Positions 19,262-27,737 of a stretch of DNA of 64,000 bases are shown here, one piece after another. A program made the position numbers and the translations under genes. Position 1 is the first letter of the stretch, and each line of letters starts with the position of its first letter. The notes beneath the pieces are model-generated. The model saw nothing but the letters and a program-made list of their open reading frames with translations, was not told where the DNA came from and made no database searches. Source of the DNA: Spirilliplanes yamanashiensis (GTDB lineage: Bacteria > Actinomycetota > Actinomycetes > Mycobacteriales > Micromonosporaceae); NCBI RefSeq assembly GCF_016863475.1, contig NZ_BOOY01000038.1:1-64000 (forward strand). Direction: 5' to 3'.

Positions 19262-19732
19262 TCAGTGGCCCGCGCAGCAGGGGGTCGGGTCCGGCACCTC
19301 GAACGGGGCCCAGCGCCCGCCCGCCACCGGCGTCACCTGCAGGGTGAGCACCCCGTCGAGGTAGACGGGGCGGACGTGGTCGCGGGTGTCGATCTCGTCG
19401 TCGGGGTCCAGGGTGCCGCCGCCGAGCACCGCGATCTCCTCGATGGCCGACGTGGTCAGCACCGTGTGCGCCGTGACCGTGCCGACCAGGCCGGCCCAGC
19501 CGGGGAAGACCACGGCGCGGCCGGACAGGCCGTGGGCGGCGGCCGCCGCCGGGGACGCCGTCGCGCCCGGCGGCAGCGCGTCGGTGGCGGGGGAGAGGCT
19601 GATCGCCACGTGCGGCTGCGGGGTGCGCAGCAGGTGGGTGCAGGCGACCTCGGGCGCCGGGGCCAGCGCGCGGATCCAGTGGTCCGCGTCTGCCGGCTCC
19701 CGGTGCCCGAGGGTGAGGCCGGTGGGAGTCAC
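19262..19732 (-). CDS. hypothetical protein with C-terminal CCAGH
   Basis: The 156-residue product is not recognised. It lacks a signal peptide and membrane segments. It has a central region rich in Ala/Gly and beta-forming stretches (VVFPGWAGLVGTVTAHTVL, HVRPVYLDGVLTLQVTPV), and ends with a Cys-Cys-Ala-Gly-His tail that could bind a metal. GTG 19732 overlaps the stop of the PHP gene (GTGA), so it is probably made together with that exported phosphoesterase. Confidence 0.6.
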   Translation of the reverse strand: MTPTGLTLGHREPADADHWIRALAPAPEVACTHLLRTPQPHVAISLSPATDALPPGATASPAAAAAHGLSGRAVVFPGWAGLVGTVTAHTVLTTSAIEEIAVLGGGTLDPDDEIDTRDHVRPVYLDGVLTLQVTPVAGGRWAPFEVPDPTPCCAGH

Positions 19733-21417
19733 CGGGGCAGGACCCAGATCGGGTTCGTGTAGAACCACAGGTCGCCCCACGGGTCGGCGGAGCCGATGAC
19801 GTCGAGCGCCGGGCCGTGCGGGTCGACCGCCGCGCCGCGCAGGCCGGGCTGGGTGCGGTTGCCGTCGGTGCCGCGCAGGCGCAGGTAGAACGGCTGATCG
19901 AGGCGGCCGAGGGGGAGCGTGACGGACAGCCGCTTCGCGCCGGCGCTCACCTCGTACGACTTGGCGACCCGGGCGGTGGGGGCGGTAAAGGTGTCCCGGT
20001 CGGCGACCGGGCCGGTGACGGTGCCGAGGATGACGTCGACGCGCTTGAGCTGCGGGACGAAGCCGGCCCAGTTGGGCACGTCCTGCAGGTCGATGTCGAC
20101 GGTCAGCTCGGTGGCGGTGCCGCGGCGCACGCGCAGGACGCCGCCGAGCGGGGTGCCCGACGACGCCCGCCGGTCGCCCTGGAGCCGGACGCGGGCGTCG
20201 AGGCCCTTGATGAGCCGGCCGTGGTCGACCCAGACGCGGCCGGCGCGCAGCCCGTCCATGACGGCCCGGTACGAGAACGACGAGGCGCCCACGTTGGTGC
20301 GGCCGTAGAAGCCGGGCCAGAAGTCGCCGGCGGTGGTGTTGGCCTTGCCCGCGTACACCGGGTCGTTGTACTTGCCGTCGGCCTCGAAGTTCGAGCCGGG
20401 CCCGCGCTGCGACAGGTCGAGGTAGTTGACGTGGCTGTCGGAGTTGACGGTGATCCACCACGCCTTGCCCTCGGCGAGCAGGCTGTCCCACAGGCCGCCG
20501 ACGGTGGAGGTCATCCAGTCGAAGCCGCCCCACGTGCGGTACGACTCGGCCGGGTAGCCGGGGAACGACGCCGCGGACGGGTTGTTGTCGTAGAAGCCGC
20601 GGGCGCCGCCGCGCCCGTTCGGGGCGGGGATGCCGGCGGCCTGGTGGCCGGGCGCGCCCTCGAAGCCGACGGCGACGGTGGGGTCGGCGTCGCGCCAGTT
20701 GCGGATCTCGTGCGGGGAGTCGATGCCCCGGCGGGCGGGGTGGTTGGCGAGGAACAGGGCGCCCTCGACCTTGCGGCGGCGGACCTGCTCGCCGAGGAAC
20801 TTGATGCCGGCGATCGCCATCGCCTCGTTCTGCGCCTCGGTGTTGGTGGCGGGCAGCTGCGAGCCGTCGTACGCCTGCTCGAAGCGCTTGAGGACGTCGA
20901 CCTCGTGGCGGCCGGGGTGCACGAAGACGGTGGCGTGCTCGGCGGCCGGGATGTTCCACTCCAGACCCTGGAAGGTCAGCAGCTCCGGCAGCTCCTTGCG
21001 GGTGGCGAGGATGTCGGGGTTGACCTTCTCGACGCCGATCTTGGCGTGGGCGTTGCTGCCGTGGTCGGTGATGACCAGCCAGTCGAGGCCGTACGCGGCG
21101 CCGTACTTGGCCTGGTCGATGACCCGGTACTGGCCGTCGGAGCTGTACTGGGTGTGGATGTGGTGGTCGCCGGCGAGCCAGCGGAACCCGCCCTTAACGC
21201 GGCCGCCGCCGGTGGGCGGGTGGGCGTGCGCCGGGGTGCCGGTGGCGAGGACCGACGCGGCCGCGCCGGCGCCGAGCAGTCCGGCGCCGCGCAGGAAGCC
21301 GCGGCGGGAGACGTCCGACGGCGACAGTTCGCTGTCGGGAACCGAGAGGTCCAGTGCCGGGGGTACGTCCGCGGCGGCGGCGAGTGGCTCGTCGTGGTGG
21401 TGGTGTCCGTGGCCCAT
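19729..21417 (-). CDS. Tat-exported PHP domain-containing metal-dependent phosphoesterase
   Basis: The 562-residue protein starts with a His-rich end (GHGHHHHDE, residues 2-10), then a twin-arginine signal (SRRGFLRGAG at 37-46, hydrophobic stretch, AHA cleavage site near 65). The mature part opens with WLAGDHHIHTQYSSDG, the first PHP metal motif, followed by VITDHGSNAH, the second. Such proteins hydrolyse phosphoesters with bound metals. Tat export suggests cytoplasmic cofactor loading. ATG 21417. Confidence 0.85.
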   Translation of the reverse strand: MGHGHHHHDEPLAAAADVPPALDLSVPDSELSPSDVSRRGFLRGAGLLGAGAAASVLATGTPAHAHPPTGGGRVKGGFRWLAGDHHIHTQYSSDGQYRVIDQAKYGAAYGLDWLVITDHGSNAHAKIGVEKVNPDILATRKELPELLTFQGLEWNIPAAEHATVFVHPGRHEVDVLKRFEQAYDGSQLPATNTEAQNEAMAIAGIKFLGEQVRRRKVEGALFLANHPARRGIDSPHEIRNWRDADPTVAVGFEGAPGHQAAGIPAPNGRGGARGFYDNNPSAASFPGYPAESYRTWGGFDWMTSTVGGLWDSLLAEGKAWWITVNSDSHVNYLDLSQRGPGSNFEADGKYNDPVYAGKANTTAGDFWPGFYGRTNVGASSFSYRAVMDGLRAGRVWVDHGRLIKGLDARVRLQGDRRASSGTPLGGVLRVRRGTATELTVDIDLQDVPNWAGFVPQLKRVDVILGTVTGPVADRDTFTAPTARVAKSYEVSAGAKRLSVTLPLGRLDQPFYLRLRGTDGNRTQPGLRGAAVDPHGPALDVIGSADPWGDLWFYTNPIWVLPR

Positions 21418-21485
21418 GGGTGGTGAATCTGGCGGTGGCGGGCGAACGCCGGGTGTCGCGCCAGAGGCGGCGGCGCGAACAACGC

Positions 21486-22289
21486 TCAGCCGATGAGCGG
21501 CCGGAACACCCCGGTGACCACGCTGACGGCCACGATGACGGCGGACAGCGCCGGGGCGGCCACGACGAGAGCGGTGTCGGCGGCCGTGAAGCGCTGCCGC
21601 CGGGCGACGGTGCGGGGCGTGCCGGCGTCGAAGCCGCGGGCGTCCATCGCGACGGCGAGCCGGGTGCCGCGCCGGATGGCGCCGACGAGCAGCGCGAACG
21701 CGGTCGACGCGAACAGCCGCAGCCGGGCCGCGGGGTTGCGCCCGGCGTCGAGGCCGCGGGCGCGCCGGGCCATGGCCAGCAGCTGCCACTCCTGGCCGAG
21801 CAGCGGCACGAGCCGGAACGCGGCCAGCGCCCCGAGCGCGAACCGGGCGGGCACCCGGGCATTCTGCACCAGCGCGTCGGCCAGGTCGGTGGGGTCGGTG
21901 GTGGCGAAGACCATGACGCCGGGCAGGGCGATCGCGACGATCCGCAGCGCCATGCCGAGGGCGAGCCACAGCACGCCGGTGGTGACGTCGAACGGCCCGA
22001 GCGCGACGACGAGCGCGCCGGTGCGTTCGGCGGCGAACAGCACCAGCGTGACGACGATGCCGGCGGCGGCCACGAGCAGCGGCCAGGCCCGCCGGGCCAG
22101 CTCGGCGGGGCGCAGCCCGAACAGGGGCAGCGCGGCCAGCTCGACGGCGAGCGCGACGGCGGGGGTGAGCGGGTCGAGGGTGGCGATGAGCGGCGCGGTG
22201 AACAGCACGGCGGCGGCCAGCTTGGCGACGGGGTTGCGGCGGCCGAGCGGCGCGGTGCTCGCCTGGAACGTCGGCAGCAGGGCGGTCAT
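21486..22289 (-). CDS. ykoC: ECF transporter T component (YkoC-type)
   Basis: The 267-residue CbiQ/EcfT-family membrane protein has about five to six hydrophobic segments and the two cytoplasmic coupling motifs ARRARGLDAG and AMDARGFDAG (Ala-x-x-Arg-Gly), which bind the ATPases. With the TPP riboswitch and the YkoE-like S component upstream, it belongs to a thiamine-precursor (HMP) importer. ATG 22289 overlaps the ATPase stop by four bases. Confidence 0.9.
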   Translation of the reverse strand: MTALLPTFQASTAPLGRRNPVAKLAAAVLFTAPLIATLDPLTPAVALAVELAALPLFGLRPAELARRAWPLLVAAAGIVVTLVLFAAERTGALVVALGPFDVTTGVLWLALGMALRIVAIALPGVMVFATTDPTDLADALVQNARVPARFALGALAAFRLVPLLGQEWQLLAMARRARGLDAGRNPAARLRLFASTAFALLVGAIRRGTRLAVAMDARGFDAGTPRTVARRQRFTAADTALVVAAPALSAVIVAVSVVTGVFRPLIG

Positions 22290-23677
22290 CGGGCCAGCCG
22301 GTGTTCGCGGTCGGCGAGGGCGGCGACGAAGTCGGCGTCGTGGGTGACGGCGACGACGCCGTGGCCGTCGTCGCGCAGCCCGGCGAGCAGGTCGACGAGC
22401 TCGATCCAGGTGCGCCGGTCCTGGCCGAAGGTGGGCTCGTCGAGCACGAGCAGCCGCGGCGCGGTGGCCAGGGCCGTCGCCACGCTGAGGCGCCGGGCCT
22501 CGCCGCCCGACAGGGTGTACGGGTTGGCGCCGGCCAGCCGGGTCAGCCGCAGCCGGTCGAGCAGCCCGGCGACGACCCGGTCGACCTCGGCGGCGGGGCG
22601 GCCCAGCCGGCGCGGGCCGAGGGCCAGCTCGTCGGCGACCCGGTGGGTGACGAACTGGTGCTCGGGGTCCTGGAACACCGAGCCGATCCGGGTGGTCAGC
22701 GCGGCGGCCCGCCACCGGTGCGGCGCGCCGGCGGGCGCCGCCTCGACGGCGCCGGACGTGGGTCGCATCAGGCCGCCGAGCAGCAGCGCCAGGGTGGACT
22801 TGCCGGCGCCGTTGGGGCCGGTCACGGCGAGCACCTCGCCCGCGTGCGCGGTGAGGTCGGCCGGGCGCAGCCGCCCGGCGACGGCGGCCCCGGCGGCGCG
22901 TACCAGCACCTCGCCGGGACCGGCGGCGGCCCGGCGCGGCGCGACCGGGTGGCCGGGGATCCACACCCCGGCCTCGGCGAGGGCGGCGCCGTGCGCGGCG
23001 AAGACCGCGCCCGGCGGCCCGTCGGCGGCGACCCCGCCGCCGGGTTCCAGCACGACGACCCGGTCGACCAGCGGCAGCGCGTCGGCGACCCGGTGCTCGA
23101 CCAGCAGCAGCGTGGTGTCGGCGTCGAGGGCCCGGGCGACGGCGCCGCGGACCAGCGCGGCGCCCGCCGGGTCGAGGTTGGCGGTGGGCTCGTCGAGCAG
23201 CAGCAGGCCGGGCCGCAGCGCCAGCACCCCGGCGAGCGCCAGCCGCTGCTGCTCGCCGCCGGACAGGGCGGCGGTGAGCCGGTCCCGGCCGTGGCCGAAA
23301 CCGACCCGGGCCAGCGCCTCGTCGACCCGGGGCCAGATCTCGGCCGCCGGGACGCCGCGGTTCTCCAGCCCGAACGCCACGTCGTCGCCGCAGCGCGACA
23401 TGACCAGCTGCGTCTCCGGGTCCTGGAACAGCACGCCGACCCGCTCGCGGGCCTTGCGCGGATCCAGCCCGTCGATCTCGACGGTGCCCTCCGCCTCGCC
23501 GGAGTCCTCGGCCAGCAGGCCGGCGAGCGCGGCCAGCAGCGTGGACTTGCCGGCGCCCGAGGGCCCGAGCAGCAGCACCCGCTCGCCGTGGGCGATCCGC
23601 AGGTCGACCCCGCGTACCGCCCACGCCCTGCGCCCCGCGTGCCGCCACCCGAACCCGCGGAGGGTCACCTCCGCCAC
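22286..23677 (-). CDS. ykoD: ECF transporter ATPase with two fused ABC domains (YkoD-type)
   Basis: The 463-residue protein carries two complete ABC cassettes. The first has Walker A GPSGAGKST, signature LSGGEQQRLALAG and Walker B LLLLDEPTANLD. The second has Walker A GPNGAGKST, signature LSGGEARRLSVAT and Walker B LVLDEPTFGQD. Fusion of the two ATPases is normal for YkoD. It powers uptake through YkoE and YkoC. GTG 23677 shares its first base with the stop codon of ykoE. Confidence 0.93.
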   Translation of the reverse strand: MAEVTLRGFGWRHAGRRAWAVRGVDLRIAHGERVLLLGPSGAGKSTLLAALAGLLAEDSGEAEGTVEIDGLDPRKARERVGVLFQDPETQLVMSRCGDDVAFGLENRGVPAAEIWPRVDEALARVGFGHGRDRLTAALSGGEQQRLALAGVLALRPGLLLLDEPTANLDPAGAALVRGAVARALDADTTLLLVEHRVADALPLVDRVVVLEPGGGVAADGPPGAVFAAHGAALAEAGVWIPGHPVAPRRAAAGPGEVLVRAAGAAVAGRLRPADLTAHAGEVLAVTGPNGAGKSTLALLLGGLMRPTSGAVEAAPAGAPHRWRAAALTTRIGSVFQDPEHQFVTHRVADELALGPRRLGRPAAEVDRVVAGLLDRLRLTRLAGANPYTLSGGEARRLSVATALATAPRLLVLDEPTFGQDRRTWIELVDLLAGLRDDGHGVVAVTHDADFVAALADREHRLAR

Positions 23678-24249
23678 TAGACGGCGGCCCGCTCGCGGCC
23701 CGACGGGAAGCGGTCGAGCACGCCGGTCTGGGCCAGCGCGCGGGTCAGGTACACGCTGCCGAGGCCGGCCACGACCAGCGCGCTGAGCGCCGTGATCGCG
23801 ATGTACGGCAGCCGCATGGTGGCCCACGACGTGCCGCCGTACCAGACGAACGCGTCGTACACGGCCGCCGCGACCCCGGCCAGGGCGCCGGCGAGCAGCG
23901 CCACCGGCAGGTTCCAGGCGCGGTACGCGAACGCGGCGAAGGCCAGCTCGGCGGCCAGCGCCTCGATCGGGCCCTGCAGCACCAGCGTCCAGCCCCAGCT
24001 GGTGCCGAGGGCGACGGAGACCAGCGCGGCCAGCGTGAGGGTGTAGAACGCGGCGCCCGGCTTGCGGACGACCAGGCCGCCGAGGACGGCGGGCACCAGC
24101 CAGACGCCGTACAGCACGGCACGGAACGGCAGCGGGATGGCGTCGGCGGGGCCGTTCCACAGCAGGCCCCAGGCCCAGAAGATGACGCCGAAGGCGACGG
24201 CGATGACGGAGGCCACGACGATGTCGATCGTGCGCCAGCGGTTGTTCAT
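23677..24249 (-). CDS. ykoE: ECF transporter S component, YkoE-type (HMP/thiamine)
   Basis: The 190-residue integral membrane protein has about six hydrophobic segments (first: TIDIVVASVIAVAFGVIFWAW, residues 8-28) and matches the YkoE substrate-binding family. The TPP riboswitch directly upstream supports a thiamine-precursor substrate, hydroxymethylpyrimidine in characterised relatives. I chose ATG 24249; the frame stays open upstream through the riboswitch but is not expected to be translated. Confidence 0.9.
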   Translation of the reverse strand: MNNRWRTIDIVVASVIAVAFGVIFWAWGLLWNGPADAIPLPFRAVLYGVWLVPAVLGGLVVRKPGAAFYTLTLAALVSVALGTSWGWTLVLQGPIEALAAELAFAAFAYRAWNLPVALLAGALAGVAAAVYDAFVWYGGTSWATMRLPYIAITALSALVVAGLGSVYLTRALAQTGVLDRFPSGRERAAV

Positions 24250-24332
24250 GGTGACTCCCAGCTCGGACCGGGAGAGGACGCACGCCGTCCCCGGGAACGG
24301 TCCCGGACACGACGCGGCATGAGAACTGACCG

Positions 24333-24417
<85 letters not shown>

Positions 24418-24505
24418 ATGTGTAGTTGTTTCGCAGACGCTAACACCGCCTGGCCTCGACGGACACCGCCCGGCCCGGTGGTGTGGGCACCGGCACGTGC
24501 TCGGC

Positions 24506-24511
24506 TAGCCT
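24506..24511 (+). promoter_or_regulatory. -10 element TAGCCT, leaderless-type, for the YraQ-like permease
   Basis: TAGCCT is followed by six bases (GGTCGC) and the GTG at 24518. No ribosome site is present. The promoter is divergent from the TPP riboswitch promoter in the same gap. Confidence 0.6.
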
Positions 24512-24517
24512 GGTCGC

Positions 24518-25561
24518 GTGACCGACCTCGACCGCGCCTTCCAGCAGGACGAGGCGGACTGGGCCTCGCCGGCGCCGCCCGCGCCGTCGTCGCACCGCCG
24601 CCGCCCGCGCCGGGCCCCGGTCGGGTCCGTCGAGGTGCTGGCGGTGCTGCTGGTGCTGCTGGTGGTCTTCCGCAACCCGCTGGCCGACCTCATCTCCGGC
24701 GCCCGGCTCACCACCTGGGTCACCGTGTTCGTCTCCGTGATGGTGCAGGCCGTGCCGTTCCTGGTGTTCGGGGTGGTGCTGTCGGCGGTGATCGCGGTGT
24801 TCGTGCCGCGCTCGTTCTGGGCGAGGGCGCTGCCGCGGCACCCGGCCCTGGCGGTGCCGGTGGCGGGCGTGTCGGGGGTCATCCTGCCCGGCTGCGAGTG
24901 CGGGTCGGTGCCGATCGCCGGGTCGCTGATCCGCCGCGGCGTCACGCCCGCCGCCGCGCTGACGTTCCTGCTGGCCGCGCCCGCGATCAACCCGATCGTG
25001 CTGGCCGCGACGGCGGTTGCGTTCCCGGACAACCCGGAGATGGTGTGGGCGCGGGCGCTGGCCAGCCTCGCCGTCGCGGTGCTGATGGGCTGGCTGTGGC
25101 TGCGCCTCGGCCGTGCCGACTGGATCAAGCTGCCGTACCGGCCCGACCTCGACGACCTGTCCCGCGGGCGGGCGTTCTGGGCGGCCTGCCGGCACGACAT
25201 CGTGCACGCGGGCGGCTTCCTGGTGCTCGGCGCGATGGCCGCCGCCACCATCAACGTGGTGGTGCCGGAGGCGTGGCTGCAGACCCTCGCCGACAACGCC
25301 GTCCTGTCGATCATCGCGCTGGCCGTCCTGGCCGTGCTGCTGTCCATCTGCAGCGAGGCCGACGCGTTCGTCGCCGCGTCGCTGTCGCAGTTCTCGCTGA
25401 CGTCCCGGCTGGTGTTCCTGGTGGTGGGCCCGATGGTCGACCTGAAGCTCATCTCGATGCAGACCGGCGTGTTCGGGCGCCGGTTCGCGTCCCGGTTCGC
25501 CCCGGCCACGTTCGTCGCGGCGGTCCTCATCGGCACCGGGGTGGGGGTGGCATTCCTGTGA
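24518..25561 (+). CDS. permease of the YraQ/DUF318 family
   Basis: The 347-residue membrane protein has about eight hydrophobic segments. The conserved LPGCECGSVPIAG and LLAAPAINPIVL motifs are the hallmark of this permease family, whose substrate is unsettled; the CECG cysteines could bind metal or take part in redox. The first ~40 residues are polar and Pro/Arg-rich. It pairs with the TIGR03943 subunit, whose GTG overlaps this stop by four bases. Confidence 0.87.
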   Translation: MTDLDRAFQQDEADWASPAPPAPSSHRRRPRRAPVGSVEVLAVLLVLLVVFRNPLADLISGARLTTWVTVFVSVMVQAVPFLVFGVVLSAVIAVFVPRSFWARALPRHPALAVPVAGVSGVILPGCECGSVPIAGSLIRRGVTPAAALTFLLAAPAINPIVLAATAVAFPDNPEMVWARALASLAVAVLMGWLWLRLGRADWIKLPYRPDLDDLSRGRAFWAACRHDIVHAGGFLVLGAMAAATINVVVPEAWLQTLADNAVLSIIALAVLAVLLSICSEADAFVAASLSQFSLTSRLVFLVVGPMVDLKLISMQTGVFGRRFASRFAPATFVAAVLIGTGVGVAFL

Positions 25562-26304
25562 GCAGGCAGGCGCAGGCGGTCGTGATGCTGCTGCTCGGCG
25601 GGGCGGTGCTGCGGGCGTCGTTCACCGACATGTACCTGCGCTACGTCAAGGAGGGGCTGCGGCCGTTCCTCATCGCCGCCGGGGTGCTGCTGGTCGCCGC
25701 CGCGGTCATGACGCTGTGGTACGACCTGCGCCACCGCGGCCACGACGGCGCGCACGGCCACGACCACGGGCACGACACCCCCAATGACGACGACGGCCAC
25801 GGCCACCACGAGCCGCGCGTCGGCTGGCTGCTCATCCTGCCGGTGCTCGGCCTGCTGCTGGTGGCGCCGCCCGCGCTGGGGGCGTTCTCCGCCGACCAGT
25901 CCGGCTCGATCCTGGCCAGCACCCAGCAGGACTCGGACTTCCGCCCGTTGCCCGAGGGCGACCCGGCGAAGATCACGGTCCTGGAGTACGCCTCGCGCGC
26001 CGTCTTCGACGAGGGCAAGTCGCTCGGCGACCGGCGCGTGCAGCTCACCGGGTTCATCGCCACGGGGCCCGACGGCAAGCCGATGCTGGCCCGCATCATC
26101 CTGTCGTGCTGCGCCGCGGACGGCCGCCCGATCAAGGTGGGGCTCAGCGGCGACGTCCCGGCGGTCGCGACCGACACGTGGGTCGAGGTGGTGGGCACGT
26201 ACAGCCCGCAGACCGCCAAGGACCCGGTCAACGACGCCACCCTGCCCTACCTGGAGGTCGGATCGTGGAAGCAGGTCCCGGCACCGAAGCAGCAGTACGA
26301 GTGA
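25558..26304 (+). CDS. TIGR03943 family permease subunit with His-rich loop
   Basis: The 248-residue protein (YcgQ-like) has two N-terminal membrane segments (about 8-50), a cytoplasmic His/Asp-rich loop with nine histidines between residues 59 and 84, a third segment (RVGWLLILPVLGLLLVAPPAL) and an extracytoplasmic OB-like domain with SCCAADGRP. This subunit usually pairs with a YraQ/YcgR permease, as here. The His-rich loop argues for a divalent metal, possibly zinc (inference). GTG 25558. Confidence 0.85.
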   Translation: MSRQAQAVVMLLLGGAVLRASFTDMYLRYVKEGLRPFLIAAGVLLVAAAVMTLWYDLRHRGHDGAHGHDHGHDTPNDDDGHGHHEPRVGWLLILPVLGLLLVAPPALGAFSADQSGSILASTQQDSDFRPLPEGDPAKITVLEYASRAVFDEGKSLGDRRVQLTGFIATGPDGKPMLARIILSCCAADGRPIKVGLSGDVPAVATDTWVEVVGTYSPQTAKDPVNDATLPYLEVGSWKQVPAPKQQYE

Positions 26305-27104
26305 AGGTCACCGCGCGGGGCCTCACGTTCGACGTCGTCGCGGGCGGCCCGGCGGGCGGGGCGCCCGTCCTGCTGCTGCACGGCTTCCCGCAGGACAGCC
26401 GCGAGTGGGACGCGGTCGTCCCGCGGCTGCACGCCGCCGGCCTGCGCACGTACGGGCTGGACCAGCGCGGCTATTCGCCCGGCGCCCGCCCGGCCGCCGT
26501 CGCCGACTACACGGTCGCGGAGGCCGCCGTGGACGCCCTGGCGGTGCTGGACGAGCTGGGCGTCGCCACGGCGCACGTGGTCGGCCACGACTGGGGCGCC
26601 CAGGTGGCCTGGGTCCTCGCGGCCCGGCACCCCGAGCGGGTCCGCACCCTGACCGCGCTGTCCGTCCCGCACCCGGCCGCCCTCGCGGCGGGGATGCGCG
26701 GCTGGTCGCAGCGGCTGAAGCTGGCGTACGTGCCGCTGTTCCGGTCCCGGCTGGGCGAGCGGGTCCTGGGCCGGGCGGTGCTGCGGGCGATGCTGCGCCC
26801 CACCGGCCGCGGCGAGCTGTACGCCGACGCGATGGCGGGCGACCCGGGCCGCCTCACCGCCACGCTGAACTGGTACCGGGCGAACGGCCTCGACGCCGCC
26901 CTGCTGCCGCCGGTGCGGGTGCCCACCACGTACGTGTGGGGGACCGGCGACGTGGTGAGCCGGGCCTCGGTGGCGGCGACCACCCGCTGCGTGCGGGCGG
27001 ACTACCGGCTGGTCGTGCTGCCCGGCGTCGGCCACTGGCAGCCGGAGGAGGCGCCGGACGCCGTGGCCGAGGCGATCGTGGCCCGGGCCGTCGACGACGT
27101 TTGA
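26301..27104 (+). CDS. alpha/beta hydrolase, epoxide hydrolase-like
   Basis: The 267-residue protein has the oxyanion motif LLLHGFPQDS, the nucleophile elbow VVGHDWGA (Asp nucleophile, as in epoxide hydrolases and dehalogenases), and the C-terminal GVGHWQPEE with the catalytic His. The second acid probably lies in VWGTGDVVS. GTG 26301 overlaps the stop of the TIGR03943 gene, so it is the third member of this coupled run. Substrate unknown. Confidence 0.87.
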   Translation: MKVTARGLTFDVVAGGPAGGAPVLLLHGFPQDSREWDAVVPRLHAAGLRTYGLDQRGYSPGARPAAVADYTVAEAAVDALAVLDELGVATAHVVGHDWGAQVAWVLAARHPERVRTLTALSVPHPAALAAGMRGWSQRLKLAYVPLFRSRLGERVLGRAVLRAMLRPTGRGELYADAMAGDPGRLTATLNWYRANGLDAALLPPVRVPTTYVWGTGDVVSRASVAATTRCVRADYRLVVLPGVGHWQPEEAPDAVAEAIVARAVDDV

Positions 27105-27163
27105 TCTTCCGCCCGGAGGGGCAAGCTGCGGCCACGATCCGAGCGCCGGGGAGGGTGCACACC

Positions 27164-27715
27164 GTGGTGAAGAAGGAGACCGAGAAGCAGCGCTGGGACC
27201 GCAACTTCGCGGACCTGTTGCAGGAGCTGCGGGTCGCGCAGACCGGTGTGCAGATCCTGTTCGCGTTCCTGCTGACGCTTCCCTTCAGCGCGCAGTTCCC
27301 GAACGCCAGCGCGTTTCAGCGCGACATCTACGTCCTGGCCCTGGTCGCCGCGGCGTTCGCCACCGCGATGATCATCTCGCCCGTCGCGTTCCACCGGGCG
27401 CTGTTCCGCCAGGGCCGGAAGCCCGAGCTGGTGCGCTTCGCGCACAAGATGGCCACGGGCGGCCTGGCGTTCATGCTGATCAGCATGGTCAGCTCGGTGC
27501 TGCTGATCACCGACTTCCTGCTGCCGACCACCGTCGCGATCATCCTCACCGCCGTCACCGGCCTGTGGTTCCTCACGTTCTGGGCCTTCCTGCCGTGGGC
27601 CCGGCGCAACTGGACCGACGGCGAGGACGACGACGAGGAGGACCGCGACGAGGCCGCGGAGAACAAGGAGTACGCGCGTCAGGTCAGCGTCCCCGCGCAG
27701 GCTACCGATCGGTAA
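27164..27715 (+). CDS. DUF6328 family membrane protein
   Basis: The 183-residue protein has an N-terminal amphipathic part (WDRNFADLLQELRVAQTGVQ), four hydrophobic segments from about residue 28 to 145, and a strongly acidic C-terminal tail (GEDDDEEDRDEAAE). This matches an actinobacterial DUF6328-type family without known function. GTG 27164 follows GGGGAGG; adjacent in-frame GTG codons at 27155 and 27167 are alternatives. Confidence 0.8.
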   Translation: MVKKETEKQRWDRNFADLLQELRVAQTGVQILFAFLLTLPFSAQFPNASAFQRDIYVLALVAAAFATAMIISPVAFHRALFRQGRKPELVRFAHKMATGGLAFMLISMVSSVLLITDFLLPTTVAIILTAVTGLWFLTFWAFLPWARRNWTDGEDDDEEDRDEAAENKEYARQVSVPAQATDR

Positions 27716-27725
27716 CCAGCGGTAG

Positions 27726-27731
27726 TAACGT
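27726..27731 (+). promoter_or_regulatory. -10 element TAACGT, leaderless-type, for the acyl-CoA dehydrogenase
   Basis: TAACGT, then GGTCAC, then ATG 27738: the six-base spacing repeats that of other genes in the window. There is no ribosome site in the short gap after the previous stop. Confidence 0.6.
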
Positions 27732-27737
27732 GGTCAC

